DNA from: an uncultured Eubacteriales bacterium
Lineage (GTDB): Bacteria; Bacillota; Clostridia; Oscillospirales; Butyricicoccaceae
Assembly: GCA_910585875.1 (NCBI GenBank)
Contig: CAJUIK010000099.1
Span: 1 to 5,599 of the forward strand
Direction of reading: 5' to 3'
Length of the DNA stretch: 5,599 nucleotides
In this document: piece by piece, positions 5,519-5,599 of the stretch
Numbering within the stretch: position 1 is the stretch's first letter
Layout of the letters: each line of letters opens with the position of its first letter
The notes under the pieces: model-generated
Told to the model about the DNA's origin: nothing
What the model saw: the letters and a program-made list of their open reading frames with translations, nothing else
Databases searched by the model: none
Position numbers and translations under genes: made by a program

Positions 5519-5534
5519 CTTATTATATAATAAG
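5519..5534. repeat. Perfect 16-bp AT-rich palindrome after the ComB-like gene
   Basis: CTTATTAT (5519-5526) is followed directly by its reverse complement ATAATAAG (5527-5534), 12 bases after the ComB-like stop codon. With a bulged C the pairing can extend a few bases outward. There is no GC-rich stem and no T-tract, so it is a poor intrinsic terminator. It could be a protein-binding site or a weak transcript-end structure. I see nothing else in the remaining bases to the right edge. Confidence 0.5.
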
Positions 5535-5599
5535 AGGAACTCGCGCTGGGTTTGCGAAAAATCAGTTCTGCCAAGCCGCCCCTTTGCGTAGATTACAAT

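Noticed and set aside
5522..5531. TATAAT within the palindrome as a promoter -10 box on either strand
   Set aside because: No acceptable -35 box is found 16-18 bases away on either strand.

Overview
The window looks like chromosomal DNA from a fairly GC-rich member of the Clostridia, perhaps an Oscillospiraceae/Ruminococcaceae-type gut anaerobe. This is inferred from strong AGGAGG-type ribosome binding sites, intrinsic terminators with T-tracts, a VanS-like kinase of a type common in Clostridia, and a cysteine-rich protein that resembles clostridial hypothetical proteins. No rRNA or other phylogenetic marker is present, so the assignment is tentative. Codons are GC-rich throughout and nothing marks a recently acquired island.

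Layout, left to right. (1) The 3' part of a membrane sensor histidine kinase gene, cut by the left edge and closed by a clear intrinsic terminator (1106-1135). (2) A likely operon on the + strand with its own promoter (about 1165-1192) and a structured leader of about 110 nt: a small nitroreductase (1310-1813), a YihY/BrkB-family membrane protein that starts inside the nitroreductase gene (1785-2666), and a D-2-hydroxyacid dehydrogenase that starts in an ATGA overlap (2663-3637). Two hairpins with T-tracts follow. (3) A converging - strand gene (3748-4617) for a cysteine-rich protein of unknown function. (4) A 190-base divergent intergenic region with promoter candidates on both strands. (5) A + strand gene for a ComB-family (2-phosphosulfolactate phosphatase-like) protein (4811-5506), followed by a short AT-rich palindrome.

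How the genes might work together. The two overlaps in the middle operon imply coupled translation of two oxidoreductases and a membrane protein, but the sequence does not name a common substrate. The ComB-like gene stands alone, without other coenzyme M or sulfolactate genes in the window, so its substrate is open.

I see no mobile element, CRISPR array, tRNA or rRNA, and no clear new multi-gene system. The items most worth a second look are the cysteine-rich protein with its twin YDxC motifs, the possible SD-sequestering leader before the nitroreductase, and the isolated ComB homologue.
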